Positions 1 through 10,235 of a stretch of 64,000 nucleotides of DNA are shown piece after piece. The stretch is from positions 68,536 to 132,535 of the forward strand of contig DATBZA010000177.1 in assembly GCA_036513415.1 (NCBI GenBank). The letters run 5' to 3'. Source of the stretch: 40CM-4-68-19 sp036513415. Its GTDB lineage: Bacteria > Myxococcota > Myxococcia > Myxococcales > 40CM-4-68-19. The position numbers were made by a program, and so were the translations under genes. Position 1 is the first letter of the stretch. The number at the start of each line of letters is the position of its first letter. Below the pieces are notes generated by a model. That model saw only the letters and a program-made list of their open reading frames with translations, did not search any database and was not told the DNA's origin.

Positions 1-961
1 CGGTCACGCGGCCGATGCGGCAGGCACCCCTGCCCAGGGGATGCGCGCGCAGCGCCTGGAGCACCCGCTCGCTGCTGGCTTCGGGCACGAAGGCCACCAG
101 CTTGCCCTCGTTGGCGACCAGGAGCGGATCCAGGCCGAGGATCTCGCAGGCCCCGCGCACGGCATCGCGGACCGGCACGGCGCTCTCGTCGACCTCGAGT
201 CCGAGCCCCCGGCGCGTGGCGATCTCCACCAGGGTAGCGGCCACGCCGCCCCGGGTGGGATCTCGCAGGGCATGGATGTCGGGCCCGGCGGCGAGCGCCG
301 CCGCCACCAGCTCGTGCAGCGGCGCGGTATCGCTTTCGATCTGGCCGTCGAACTCCAGGCCCTCGCGGCGCGAGAGGATGGCGACGCCGTGGTCGCCGAT
401 CGGTCCGGAGACGAGGATGGCGTCGCCCGGCTGGACGCGCGCCGAGGACAGATCGATCCCCGGCGGGACGATGCCGATGCCCGAGGTATTGATGAAGACC
501 TTGTCGCCGCTCCCGCGGCCGACGACCTTGGTGTCGCCCGTGACCACTTCCACGCCGGCGCGGCCGGCGGCCCGGCGGGCCGACTGGATCACGCGCTCGA
601 GATCCGCGATCGGCAGGCCCTCCTCGAGGATGAAAGCGAGCGAGAGGTAGAGCGGCCTGGCCCCTCCCATCGCCAGATCGTTCACGGTGCCGTTGACCGC
701 CAGCTCGCCGATGTCGCCGCCGGGGAAGAAGATGGGCGTCACCACGTAGGAGTCGGTGGTGAAGGCCAGCCGGGCGCCGCCGAACGGCAGGATCGCCTGG
801 TCGTCGAGCCGCTCGAGCGCCGGGTTGCGGAAGGCCGGAAGGATCATCTTCTCGATCAGGCGGGCCGTCAGCTTGCCGCCGCTGCCGTGGCCGAGGAGGA
901 TCTCCTCCGGGCCGGAGATCGGCACCGGGCATTCCCCGAAGGGCGTCGAATCAGAGGACAT
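1..961 (-). CDS. hypE: Hydrogenase maturation protein HypE (C-terminus beyond left edge)
   Basis: HypE dehydrates the carbamoyl group that HypF places on its C-terminal cysteine, giving the thiocyanate that becomes the CN ligands of [NiFe] hydrogenase. The ATG at 961 opens a reading frame whose N-terminus carries GHGSGGKLT, typical of the family, followed by the AIR-synthase-like ATP-binding fold (TTDSYVV, GDTKVVG, DPTRGG). About 320 codons lie in the window and run through the AHPLGR segment that usually sits some 20-25 residues before the end. The terminal cysteine that accepts the carbamoyl group is therefore outside the window. The start overlaps the end of the upstream SIS-domain gene by 11 bases, so the two are co-transcribed. 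The identification is firm. Confidence 0.95.
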   Translation of the reverse strand, partial: MSSDSTPFGECPVPISGPEEILLGHGSGGKLTARLIEKMILPAFRNPALERLDDQAILPFGGARLAFTTDSYVVTPIFFPGGDIGELAVNGTVNDLAMGGARPLYLSLAFILEEGLPIADLERVIQSARRAAGRAGVEVVTGDTKVVGRGSGDKVFINTSGIGIVPPGIDLSSARVQPGDAILVSGPIGDHGVAILSRREGLEFDGQIESDTAPLHELVAAALAAGPDIHALRDPTRGGVAATLVEIATRRGLGLEVDESAVPVRDAVRGACEILGLDPLLVANEGKLVAFVPEASSERVLQALRAHPLGRGACRIGRVT

Positions 962-1528
962 CGTCCTCTCCCATGGCGACGTGGACCTGGTCCCAGAGCA
1001 GGTGCAAGAGCAGCGTGTGCGACTCCTGTACGCGGTGGATCGACCAGGTCTTGACCGTGAAGCAATGATCGCAGAGGTCCGGCATCCGCCCTCCGTCGCG
1101 CCCGGCGAAGCCGATGGTGAGCAGGCCCATCTCGCGGGCCCGCTTGAGCGCGCGATTGACGTTGGCGGACGCGCCCGAGGTGGAGATGCCGAGCACCGCG
1201 TCCCGCGGCCCGGCCAGCAGCTCCAGCTGGTCGACGAAGATGCGCGAGAAATCGGTGTCGTTGCCGATGGCGGTCAGCATGGCGATGTCGGTCACCAGGG
1301 CCATCGCGGGCAGCGGCTTTCGTTTCTCGATCACCGGATGGAGGAACTCGACCGCGACGTGCTGCGCGTCGCAGGCGGACCCTCCGTTGCCCAATACCAG
1401 CAGGCGACCGCCGGACTGGAACCGTTCTGCCAGGGCGCGAACGCAGCGCTCGAGCGCTTCCGCGTTCTCCTCGATGAAGCGCAGCTTGACCTCGGCGCTC
1501 TCGCGCGCCTTGCGCAGGATGGCGTCCT

Positions 1529-1532
<4 letters not shown>
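951..1532 (-). CDS. SIS-domain sugar-phosphate isomerase, GmhA-like, inside hyp operon
   Basis: This 193-residue protein is a single SIS domain of the phosphoheptose isomerase (GmhA/DiaA) type. It shows LVLGNGGSACDAQHVAVEF near residues 45-65, the sugar-phosphate-binding STSGAS near 120, and a helical N-terminus. GmhA converts sedoheptulose 7-phosphate to D-glycero-manno-heptose 7-phosphate. Whether this copy does so is unknown. Its ATG overlaps the hypD stop (ATGA at 1529-1532) and its end overlaps hypE, so it is embedded in the hydrogenase maturation operon with no heptose genes near. A role tied to hydrogenase assembly is inference from position only. The family call is secure; the substrate is not. 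Confidence 0.88.
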
Positions 1533-2631
<1,099 letters not shown>

Positions 2632-2635
<4 letters not shown>

Positions 2636-2901
2636 GGCGGTTGCTCCGGCCGGGGCGCATCGGAGGTAAGCTCCGCGAGGAGGCCGAGCTCCTGCAAGGT
2701 GGCGTAGGCCCGGGCAGCCTCTTCCTTGTCCACCTTGGAAATGGCGAATCCGACGTGGACCAGGACGAACTCGCCCAGGGCGATGTCGGGGATGCAGGCG
2801 AGGCAGACGTCGCGCGTGATGCCGCCGAACTGGACCTTGCCCACTTTCAGGCCCTGCTCGTCGCGGATCTCCAGGACCTCACCGGGAATGCCGAGGCACA
2901 T
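2632..2901 (-). CDS. hypC: Hydrogenase maturation chaperone HypC
   Basis: HypC is a small OB-fold chaperone that carries the Fe(CN)2CO group with HypD and delivers it to the hydrogenase large subunit. Two ATG codons are adjacent (2904 and 2901). I chose 2901 because it yields MCLGIPG, which puts the essential cysteine at position 2 so that it becomes N-terminal after Met removal. The body (GGITRDVCLACIPD, then YVLVHVGFA-like FVLVHVGFA) is canonical. The start lies inside the 3' end of hypF (23-base overlap), with a G-rich ribosome binding site just upstream. Confidence 0.95.
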
Positions 2902-5191
2902 CATTGCCCCCCTTCACCTGCCGTGAACGCCATGCCGCCACCGCCGCTTGTCCCAGCGCCACGCCGCCGTCGTTGGGCGGCACACGGCCATGAACGAGGA
3001 CCTCGAAATCGTCCTGCTCGAGGAGGCGCTTGGCGGACTCGCTGAGCAGCCGGTTCTGGAAACACCCGCCGGAGAGCGCGACCGTCTCCACGCCCGATCG
3101 CTCGCGCGCGATCCGGCAGCCGGCGCCGATCGCCATCGCCATCGTCCGGTGGAACCGCGCGGCCACCTCGCCGGCGGGGGTTCCCTTCGCGAGCTCCGCG
3201 CCGATCGCCCGCACCGCGGGCCGCAGGTCCACGGCGAACGGGTCGCCACGCTCGATCCTGAACGGATACGAGCAGCATTCTCCGGGCGCCGCGATCGCTT
3301 CCAGCTCGACGGCGGCTTGTCCTTCGTACGTGATCTCGTCGCGCAGCCCGCAGAGCGCGGCGACGGCGTCGAACCAGCGCCCGGCCCCCGTCGCCTTCGG
3401 AGTAGCGGCGCCCGTCTCGATCAGCCGCAGCACCGCTTCACGCTTCTTCCGGTCGATGCGTCCGAGAGCCTTGAGATTCACGCCCGCGTCATGCAGGGCG
3501 GCCGCTGCGAGCCGCCACGGTTCGCGGATGGCGGCCTCTCCGCCCGCCAGCGCGAGGGGGCGGAGGTGGCCGAGCCGCTGGAAACCGGCAAGGTCGGCGA
3601 GGAGGAACTCCCCACCCCAGAGCTCGCCGGCGGGGCCGCAGCCGGTGCCGTCAAAGGCCACGCCGAGGGAAGGTCCGCTCCGTCCGTGCTCTGCGAGGCA
3701 GGAGGCGAGGTGGGCGTGGTGGTGCTGCACGGGCTCGCTGCGCAACCCGCTCTCGAGCGCCCAGCGAGTCGAGAGATAGTCGGGGTGCAGGTCGCAGGCC
3801 ACCACCTCCGGATGCACGCCGAGCAGCTGCGCGAGCTTCCCGATCACCTCGCGGAAGTAGGCGAACGTCTCGAGGTGGTCCAGGTCCCCGACGTGCGGCG
3901 ACAGGTACGCGTCTCCCCCTCGGGTCATGCAGACGGCGTTCTTGAGGTTCGCGCCGACCGCCAGCACGGGTGGCGCGGTGAACCCGAGCTCGATCGGGTC
4001 GGGGACGTGCCCGCGCGACCGCCGCACCGGCTGCGCTTTTCCGGCCACCATCCGCACCACGGAATCGTCGGCGCGGGTGTGGATCTCGCGGTCGTGCAGG
4101 AGGAAGACGTCGGCGATGCCGGCAAGGCGCTCGAGCGCCGCCGGGTTGTCCTTCGCGATCGGCTCCTCAGCGAGGTTGCCGCTGGTCATCACCAGGAGCT
4201 CCGGGCCATCGCGCAACATGAGGTGATGGAGCGGCGTGTAAGGCAGCATGACGCCGAGCTCGTCCAGCCCGGGAGCGACCGCGGGCGCTACCGCCGCGCC
4301 GGCGCGCCTCGGACAGAGCACGATGGGCCGCAGGGGAGAGACAAGCGCGCGTCGGGCCGGCTCGCTCAGCTCGACGATGGCCTCGATCTGCCGGAGGTCG
4401 CGCGCCATCAGCGCGAGCGGCTTGTGGGGTCTTTGCTTCCGTTCGCGAAGCCGGACCACGGCGGCCTGGTCGCGAGCGTCCACCGCCAGGTGGAAACCTC
4501 CTAGACCCTTGACGGCCGCGATCCTTCCGGCGCGCAGGGCAGCGACGGCGGCTCCCAGCGCTGCCTCGCCGCGCAGCCCCGCGGAAGGCAGCGAGAGGAC
4601 CGGACCGCAGTCGGGGCAAGCGTTGGGCTCGGCGTGAAAGCGGCGGCTCGATGGGTCCTCGTATTCGCCCCGGCACCGCGCGCACAGCGTGAAGGCCGCC
4701 ATCGTGGTGCGCGCGCGGTCGTAAGGCACGTCCCGGGCGATGGTGTAACGCGGGCCGCAGTCCGTGCAGTTGATGAAGGGATAGCGGAAGCGCCGATCGC
4801 TCGGGTCGAACAGCTCGCGCAGGCAGGCATCGCAGGTGGCGGCGTCGGGCGGGACGGTGGCGCGAACGCTGGGGCGTTCCGCGCTGGCGGCGATGCGGAA
4901 CCCCAGCTCTCCGACGGCGCGGAGCTCGACGATCTCCGTCGCCTCGATGCGTGCAAGCGGCGGAGCCGTGCCCGGCAGCTCCTCCAGGAAGCGGGAGAGC
5001 GCGCCCGCCGGCCCTTCGATCTCGATCCAGACGCCCTCCGAATCGTTGCGGACGAAGCCGGCCAGATCGCGGGCGGTCGCCGCGCGGAAGACGGCAGGGC
5101 GGAAACCGACCCCCTGGACCGTTCCACGAACGCGGATCCCGCGTCGGACCCGGAGCTCCAGCGAATGGGCGGCTGTGGCAATCGTTGACAT
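2879..5191 (-). CDS. hypF: Carbamoyltransferase HypF
   Basis: HypF uses carbamoyl phosphate and ATP to carbamoylate the C-terminal Cys of HypE, the first step in making the hydrogenase cyanide ligands. At 770 residues all domains are present in order. An acylphosphatase domain lies at about 17-105 (GTVQGVGFRP). Two zinc fingers of the form C-x2-C-x18-C-x2-C lie at about 118-195. A Sua5/YrdC-like ATP-binding domain follows (KGLGGFHLAVDA). A Kae1-like C-terminal domain carries the metal-binding HHHAH and the GVAFDGTGCG motif. It is the first gene of the visible hyp operon; hypA and hypB are not in the window. Confidence 0.97.
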   Translation of the reverse strand: MSTIATAAHSLELRVRRGIRVRGTVQGVGFRPAVFRAATARDLAGFVRNDSEGVWIEIEGPAGALSRFLEELPGTAPPLARIEATEIVELRAVGELGFRIAASAERPSVRATVPPDAATCDACLRELFDPSDRRFRYPFINCTDCGPRYTIARDVPYDRARTTMAAFTLCARCRGEYEDPSSRRFHAEPNACPDCGPVLSLPSAGLRGEAALGAAVAALRAGRIAAVKGLGGFHLAVDARDQAAVVRLRERKQRPHKPLALMARDLRQIEAIVELSEPARRALVSPLRPIVLCPRRAGAAVAPAVAPGLDELGVMLPYTPLHHLMLRDGPELLVMTSGNLAEEPIAKDNPAALERLAGIADVFLLHDREIHTRADDSVVRMVAGKAQPVRRSRGHVPDPIELGFTAPPVLAVGANLKNAVCMTRGGDAYLSPHVGDLDHLETFAYFREVIGKLAQLLGVHPEVVACDLHPDYLSTRWALESGLRSEPVQHHHAHLASCLAEHGRSGPSLGVAFDGTGCGPAGELWGGEFLLADLAGFQRLGHLRPLALAGGEAAIREPWRLAAAALHDAGVNLKALGRIDRKKREAVLRLIETGAATPKATGAGRWFDAVAALCGLRDEITYEGQAAVELEAIAAPGECCSYPFRIERGDPFAVDLRPAVRAIGAELAKGTPAGEVAARFHRTMAMAIGAGCRIARERSGVETVALSGGCFQNRLLSESAKRLLEQDDFEVLVHGRVPPNDGGVALGQAAVAAWRSRQVKGGNDVPRHSR

Positions 5192-5298
5192 GCGCGGGCT
5201 TCACCGCAGCGCGAAATCGCCCCGAACCGGGCCGCAGGGTCGATTCATGGACTCCACGACGGGTGCAAAGTCAAGCCGGAAGGACGGACGGTGAACGA

Positions 5299-5619
5299 TC
5301 AGCGCGCCGACTTCCGCTGCCTGCGTGGCGCGCGCGGGGCGCCGAGGTCCTGGGGCGGAAAACGCTCCTCGATCAAAGCCTGCGCTTGCTCGACGTTCCG
5401 AAGGATTGCCGACAGACCATTGGCTTGCACGCGCCGGCAACCGGGGCACGAAGAAGCCTGCAGCATCGTCAGCCACAGACGGATGGCGGCCAAGTTATTG
5501 TTCACTTCATGAATTGGTTGCGGATCGCCCCCGCCGGCGGCATCGCGATCGCGGTCCAGGGCGTCCTTCCGCGAAGGGGCTGGCTTGCTCGCCGGTCTCG
5601 ACTGTGAGAAGCGCCGCAT
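5299..5619 (-). CDS. Small H-box-like (HisKA-like) protein, uncharacterised
   Basis: This is a putative 106-residue protein. After a basic, Ser/Arg-rich N-terminus it holds one helical segment, HEVNNNLAAIRLWLTMLQ, resembling the H-box of histidine kinases (HELxNPLAAI), then CPGC and a second helix (ILRNVEQAQALIEE). That looks like a kinase dimerisation/phosphoacceptor hairpin without any ATPase domain. A kinase-class protein stands next door on the opposite strand, divergently transcribed. An in-frame ATG at 5649 would add ten residues; neither start has a clear ribosome binding site. Whether it is expressed, or is a remnant of a kinase, cannot be settled by eye. Confidence 0.5.
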   Translation of the reverse strand: MRRFSQSRPASKPAPSRKDALDRDRDAAGGGDPQPIHEVNNNLAAIRLWLTMLQASSCPGCRRVQANGLSAILRNVEQAQALIEERFPPQDLGAPRAPRRQRKSAR

Positions 5620-5696
5620 CGGTATCCGCTGTTCTGGACGCACCGGCAATCGCTGTCAATCGCAGTCAACGCCATCCGCGCGGCTAAGCCGGTGCT

Positions 5697-7676
5697 ATGG
5701 TGGTCCGGGACGCTTCGATGAGTGAGATCGACCTGCCAGGCATGGACGGCGTCGCGAGTGCGCCGCTGCCACTGGCGCCCGAAGCGATCCCGGGCGGCCG
5801 GGTCCTGCTCGCCGACGACGACGCCGACCTGCGCGACTACCTGAGCCGGATTCTGGCGAAGCGCTGGACGGTGGAGGCGGTCTCCGGCGGTGCGGCGGCG
5901 CTGGCGGCCGCGCGGCTGAACCGCCCGGACGTGATCCTGGCCGACGTGCTCATGCCCGGGCTGGACGGCCTTCAGCTGCTGCGCGAGCTGCGCGCCGACC
6001 CCCGGCTTCGGGCGACACCCGTCATCCTGCTCTCGGCGCGCGCGGGCTCGGAGGACCGGGTCGAAGGCCTGGAGGCGGGGGCCGACGACTACCTGGTGAA
6101 GCCGTTCTCCGCTCGCGAGCTGCTGGCGCGGGTGTCCACGCACATGCAGCTCGCGCGTTACCGCGCCGAGTCCGAGAGCGCGCGCGCCAATCTCATGGCG
6201 ATCCTGGAGCGGGCCCCGGTCGGCATCGCGCTGTTCAAGGGCGAGACCCACCGGTTCGCGCTGGCCAACCCGGCCCACTGCGAGATGGCGGGCAGGCCCA
6301 TGGAGGAGCTGATCGGGAGATCCGTCTTCGACGTGTTTCCCCACCACGTCCCGCCGCTGGACGAGGTCTACCGGAGCGGCCGTCCCGTGGTGAAGAGAGA
6401 GTTCCCGGGGAAGGTCCTGCTGCCCGACGGCAGGCTCGAGGAACAGTTCCTGACCTTCGCGGCCGCGCCCATGCGCGACGCGGACGGCAACGTCATCGGG
6501 GTGATGACGATCAGCTTCGATGCGACCGAGCAGGTGCGCAACCGGCGAACGCTGGAGACGACCCACGCCGAAGCCGAGGAGGCGAACCGCGCGAAGGACG
6601 AGTTTCTCGCGATGCTCGGTCACGAGCTGCGCAACCCGCTCACGCCGATCCTCGCGACCATGGAGCACTTGCGCCTGCGCGGGACCAAGTCTCTGCTCAA
6701 AGAAAGGGAGCTGATCGAGCGGCACGCCAGGCAGGTCGCGAGGATGGTGGACGATCTCCTCGACATCCACCGCATCGCGCGAGGGAAGGTCAGGCTGGCG
6801 CGGACGCCCACCGAGCTTTCCAGTTTGGTCTTCCAGAGCCTGGAGGTGGTCAGGCCCATCCTCGAAGAGCGCAGGCACGCTCTGGAAGTCGAAGTGCCCC
6901 ATGGCCTGCTCGTGAACGTCGATCCCGGAAGGCTGGTGCAGGTGATCTCGAACCTGCTCACCAACGCCGCCAAGTACACGGACCGGCGCGGGCTGATCCA
7001 GATCCGGGGCGCTCGCGAGAGCAGGTCCGTGGTGTTGCGCGTGCGCGACAACGGCGTCGGAATCCCGGCCGACCTTCTGCCCCGCGTCTTCGACCGGTTT
7101 ACCCAGGGCGCGCGGGGCAGCGATCGCACCCAGGGCGGGCTCGGCCTGGGTCTGTCGATCGTGCGGAGCCTGGTGGAGCGGCACGGCGGCACCGTCGCCG
7201 TTTCCAGCGGGGGACCGGGGCAAGGGAGCGAGTTCACGGTGCGCCTGCCTCTAGCCAGGCCCGGGCGCGCGCCCACTGCCGCGGGATCCTCGTCCGAGAC
7301 GAGCCGGAAGCTCGCCAGCAGGCGGGAAGCGATCCTGCTCGTCGACGACAACCGCGACATCGCCATCGTGCTCGGGCGTCTGCTGCGGGCGCGGGGCCAC
7401 GCCGTCGAGATTGCCCACGACGGTCCGGGCGCGCTCGAGATCGCGAGGCGCTTCCGGCCGCGATTCGCGCTGCTCGACATCGGGTTGCCGGCGATGGACG
7501 GATATGAGCTGGCGCGGCGCCTGAAGAAGCAGTTGGGGCCGGGCCCGCTGGTCCTGGTGGCCGTCACCGGGTATGGCCAGCACGCGGACCGCGAGCGGGC
7601 GCGCAAGGCCGGGTTCCGGGAGCACCTGGTCAAGCCCATCGATCTGGAACGGCTGCTGACGATCCTCGAGCGATGA
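5697..7676 (+). CDS. Hybrid sensor histidine kinase (REC-PAS-HisKA-HATPase-REC)
   Basis: A soluble 659-residue two-component kinase without transmembrane segments. A receiver domain at about 36-150 has the phospho-Asp in DVILADVLMPG and the KPF lysine. A PAS domain at about 165-280 begins near LERAPVGIALF. HisKA near 300-365 carries the phospho-His in MLGHELRNPLTP. The HATPase domain near 400-515 shows NLLTNAAKY, DNGVGIP and GLGLGLSIV. A second receiver at about 535-655 has LLDIGLPAMDG and KPI. Receivers at both ends suggest a phosphorelay input or integration node. No output regulator lies beside it, so the signal and target are unknown. An alternative ATG is at 5718. Confidence 0.92.
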   Translation: MVVRDASMSEIDLPGMDGVASAPLPLAPEAIPGGRVLLADDDADLRDYLSRILAKRWTVEAVSGGAAALAAARLNRPDVILADVLMPGLDGLQLLRELRADPRLRATPVILLSARAGSEDRVEGLEAGADDYLVKPFSARELLARVSTHMQLARYRAESESARANLMAILERAPVGIALFKGETHRFALANPAHCEMAGRPMEELIGRSVFDVFPHHVPPLDEVYRSGRPVVKREFPGKVLLPDGRLEEQFLTFAAAPMRDADGNVIGVMTISFDATEQVRNRRTLETTHAEAEEANRAKDEFLAMLGHELRNPLTPILATMEHLRLRGTKSLLKERELIERHARQVARMVDDLLDIHRIARGKVRLARTPTELSSLVFQSLEVVRPILEERRHALEVEVPHGLLVNVDPGRLVQVISNLLTNAAKYTDRRGLIQIRGARESRSVVLRVRDNGVGIPADLLPRVFDRFTQGARGSDRTQGGLGLGLSIVRSLVERHGGTVAVSSGGPGQGSEFTVRLPLARPGRAPTAAGSSSETSRKLASRREAILLVDDNRDIAIVLGRLLRARGHAVEIAHDGPGALEIARRFRPRFALLDIGLPAMDGYELARRLKKQLGPGPLVLVAVTGYGQHADRERARKAGFREHLVKPIDLERLLTILER

Positions 7677-7691
7677 GCGCCGCGGCCGGGG

Positions 7692-8750
7692 CTACCCGCG
7701 CGCCGCACGGCGGGCCCGGACCGCCGCCGCCAGCTCGCGCAGCACCGGCACCGTCGCCTCCCAGCCGAGGCACGCGTCGGTGACGGACTGGCCGTAGACC
7801 AGCTGCTTGGGGTCCCGCAGCTCCTGGCGACCCTCGGCGATGAAGGATTCGATCATCACCCCGACGATTCCGCGCTCGCCCTGCGCGACTTGCGCCGCGA
7901 TCTCCCTCGCCACGACGGGCTGGCGGCGGTGGTCCTTGCCGCTGTTGCCGTGGCTGGTGTCGACGGCCAGCCGCGGCGCGGCGCCGGCTTCGCGCAGTGC
8001 GGCGAGCGCGTTCCGCACGCTTTGGGCATCGTGGTTCGGGCCGCCGGCGCCGCCGCGCAAGATGATGTGGCAGTCGGGATTGCCTCGGGTGGAGACAATG
8101 CCGGCGAGACCCTGTTCGGTGACGCCCAGGAAGTGGTGCGGGTGGCTCGCCGCTCGGACCGCGTCGATGGCGATCTGGACGCTGCCCTCGGTGCCGTTCT
8201 TGAAGCCCACCGGCATCGAGAGCCCCGACGCGAGCTCCCGGTGGACCTGGCTCTCGGTGGTGCGGGCGCCGATCGCGCCCCAGGCGACGAGGTCGGAGAT
8301 GAACTGCGGGGTGATCGGATCGAGGAACTCGCACGCGGAGGGAAGCCCGAGATCGACCAGGTCCAGCAGCAGGCGCCGGGCAAGGCGGAGGCCTTCGTTG
8401 ACCGCGAACGAGCCGTCCAGCCGCGGATCGTTGATCAAGCCCTTCCAGCCCACGGTGGTGCGGGGCTTCTCGAAATAGACCCGCATCACGACGCGCAGAT
8501 CGGCTTGCAGCTCGGCCGCCTGCGTCCGAAGCCGCCTTGCATAGTCGAGCGCCGCGGCCGGGTCGTGCACCGAGCACGGGCCAACGACGACGAAGAGGCG
8601 ATCGTCCTCCCCGGCGAGGATGCGGATGATCTCCTCGCGGGCGCGGGAGATGACCTGGGAGCCGGCCTCGCCCAGCGGCAGCTCCTCGAGCAGGATCGCA
8701 GGGGGCAGGAGGGGGCGATTGCTCTCGACGTGCAGGTCCCGGGTCTTCAT
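7692..8750 (-). CDS. aroG: 3-deoxy-7-phosphoheptulonate (DAHP) synthase, class I
   Basis: This enzyme condenses phosphoenolpyruvate and erythrose 4-phosphate, the first step of the shikimate pathway to aromatic amino acids. At 352 residues it matches the AroF/G/H family. Visible signatures are VVVGPCSVHDP (PEP/metal site), MRVYFEKPRTTVGWKG, and ARTTESQVHRELASGL. The metal ligands include the His of DTSHGNSGKDH and the Glu in MIESF. The isoform class by feedback sensitivity (Phe, Tyr or Trp) cannot be read from the sequence alone. It is monocistronic and converges on the kinase gene; its TAG stop lies within the GGCCGGGGCTA element described separately. Confidence 0.95.
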   Translation of the reverse strand: MKTRDLHVESNRPLLPPAILLEELPLGEAGSQVISRAREEIIRILAGEDDRLFVVVGPCSVHDPAAALDYARRLRTQAAELQADLRVVMRVYFEKPRTTVGWKGLINDPRLDGSFAVNEGLRLARRLLLDLVDLGLPSACEFLDPITPQFISDLVAWGAIGARTTESQVHRELASGLSMPVGFKNGTEGSVQIAIDAVRAASHPHHFLGVTEQGLAGIVSTRGNPDCHIILRGGAGGPNHDAQSVRNALAALREAGAAPRLAVDTSHGNSGKDHRRQPVVAREIAAQVAQGERGIVGVMIESFIAEGRQELRDPKQLVYGQSVTDACLGWEATVPVLRELAAAVRARRAARG

Positions 8751-8815
8751 CGCTCGTACGATTGTATCCGATGGACGGGTCGACCGCCCCTGCCCGCGCG
8801 TCGTAAGATGCGGGC

Positions 8816-9085
8816 ATGCCGCGGGTGACCTTTACCGCCAACCTGCGCCGCCTGGTCGATTGTCCGCCGGCGGACGTGCCGGGAGGCACGGTGGGCGAGG
8901 CGCTGGCCGCGGTGTTCGCGCGCAGCCCGACGCTTCGCGGCTACATCGTCGACGACCAGGGAGCGCTGCGGCGGCACGTGGTGGTCTTCGTCGGCGGAGA
9001 AGCCGTGCGCGATCGCGTGCGCCTGAGCGATGCCGTAGCGCCGGACGCGGAGATTGCGGTAATGCAGGCGCTTTCGGGAGGCTGA
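8816..9085 (+). CDS. MoaD/ThiS-family ubiquitin-like protein
   Basis: An 89-residue beta-grasp protein ending in Gly-Gly (QALSGG), the tail needed for adenylation and thiocarboxylation by an E1-like enzyme. MoaD and ThiS use such tails as sulfur donors for molybdopterin and thiazole. No moaE, thiG or E1-like gene is near, so this copy may serve another sulfur-transfer or protein-tagging role. Its stop is directly followed, with zero spacing, by the GTG of a BNR-propeller gene, so the two are translationally coupled. The family assignment is good; the pathway is unknown. Confidence 0.85.
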   Translation: MPRVTFTANLRRLVDCPPADVPGGTVGEALAAVFARSPTLRGYIVDDQGALRRHVVVFVGGEAVRDRVRLSDAVAPDAEIAVMQALSGG

Positions 9086-10171
9086 GTGGACACCATCCTG
9101 GTCGGAACCCGCAAGGGGCTATTCACGCTGCGCGGAGGCGAGATCGCGCGTGCTTCCTTCCTGGGCGCGCCGGTGACCGCGGTGCTGGCGCGAAACGGCG
9201 CGCTCCATGCGGCGGTGGGCCACGGGCACTTCGGCGCCAAGCTGCACCGGTCCCGGGATGACGGCGAGACGTGGGAGGAAGTGGCGGCGCCCAAGTGGCC
9301 GGAGAAACCGGCGGACGCCGACGAGCGCAGCCCCATGAGCGGCGCGCCCTGGCCCTGGAGCCTCGATCAGATCTGGGTCCTCGAAGCGGACCCGCGCGGA
9401 CCCGATGCGCTCTGGTGTGGCACCATTCCTGGCGGTCTCTTTCACTCCACGGACGGCGGCGGATCGTGGCGATTGGTCCGCTCGCTCTGGGACCGTCCCG
9501 AGCGCAAGCAATGGTTCGGCGGCGGGTACGACTTCCCCGGCATTCATTCCATCTGCGTGGACCCGCGCGACCCGCGGCGCGTGCTGGCCGGGGTTTCGTG
9601 TGGAGGGGCGTGGACGACGGAGGACGGCGGGGAGTCGTGGTCGGTAGCCTCGCGCGGGATGATCGCCGCCTACATGCCGCCGGAGAAGCGCGACGATCCG
9701 GCGATCCAGGATCCGCACCGCATCGTCCGCTGCGCCGGCTCGCCGGACGTCTTCTGGGCGCAGCACCACAACGGCATCTTCCGCTCCAGGGACGGCGCGC
9801 GGAGCTGGACCGAGGTGATGGCGAAGCCGTCGTCGTTCGGTTTCGCGGTGGCCGTGCACCCGCGCGACCCGGACATGGCCTGGTTCGTGCCCGCCGTGAA
9901 GGACGAGCTGCGCGTCCCGGTCGAGGGCGCGCTGGTGGTGACGCGCACGCGGGATGGCGGCAAGTCGTTCGAGACTTTGCGCACCGGCCTGCCGCAGCGG
10001 CACGCGTACCATCTGATCTACAGGCACGGCCTCGAGGTGGCGCCCGACGGGCAGACGCTGGCGATGGGCTCCACCACCGGCTCCTTCTGGCTGTCGCGCG
10101 ACGCGGGCGAATCCTGGAAGGCGCTCAGCCGCGACCTTCCCCCGGTGTACTGCGTGCGATTCGCAGGCTGA
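9086..10171 (+). CDS. BNR/Asp-box beta-propeller protein (sialidase-like fold)
   Basis: A 361-residue protein made of Asp-box repeats of the form S/T-x-D-x-G-x-x-W/F. I count six: SRDDGETW, STDGGGSW, TEDGGESW, SRDGARSW, TRDGGKSF and SRDAGESW, as in six-bladed sialidase or sortilin-type propellers. There is no signal peptide, so it is probably cytoplasmic. The catalytic tyrosine/arginine triad of true sialidases is not evident, so hydrolase activity should not be assumed. It starts with GTG immediately after the MoaD-like stop. Coupling to a ubiquitin-like partner is the main functional clue. Confidence 0.82.
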   Translation: MDTILVGTRKGLFTLRGGEIARASFLGAPVTAVLARNGALHAAVGHGHFGAKLHRSRDDGETWEEVAAPKWPEKPADADERSPMSGAPWPWSLDQIWVLEADPRGPDALWCGTIPGGLFHSTDGGGSWRLVRSLWDRPERKQWFGGGYDFPGIHSICVDPRDPRRVLAGVSCGGAWTTEDGGESWSVASRGMIAAYMPPEKRDDPAIQDPHRIVRCAGSPDVFWAQHHNGIFRSRDGARSWTEVMAKPSSFGFAVAVHPRDPDMAWFVPAVKDELRVPVEGALVVTRTRDGGKSFETLRTGLPQRHAYHLIYRHGLEVAPDGQTLAMGSTTGSFWLSRDAGESWKALSRDLPPVYCVRFAG

Positions 10172-10235
10172 ATGCCGGAGCGCGGCGCCTCGCTGTCAGA
10201 CCCCCCTGCCATCCTCGCGCGCAAGGAGGAAGCAG

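Noticed and set aside
9086..10171. Sialidase enzyme
   Set aside because: Asp-box repeats alone define the propeller fold; catalytic residues and a signal peptide are not evident.
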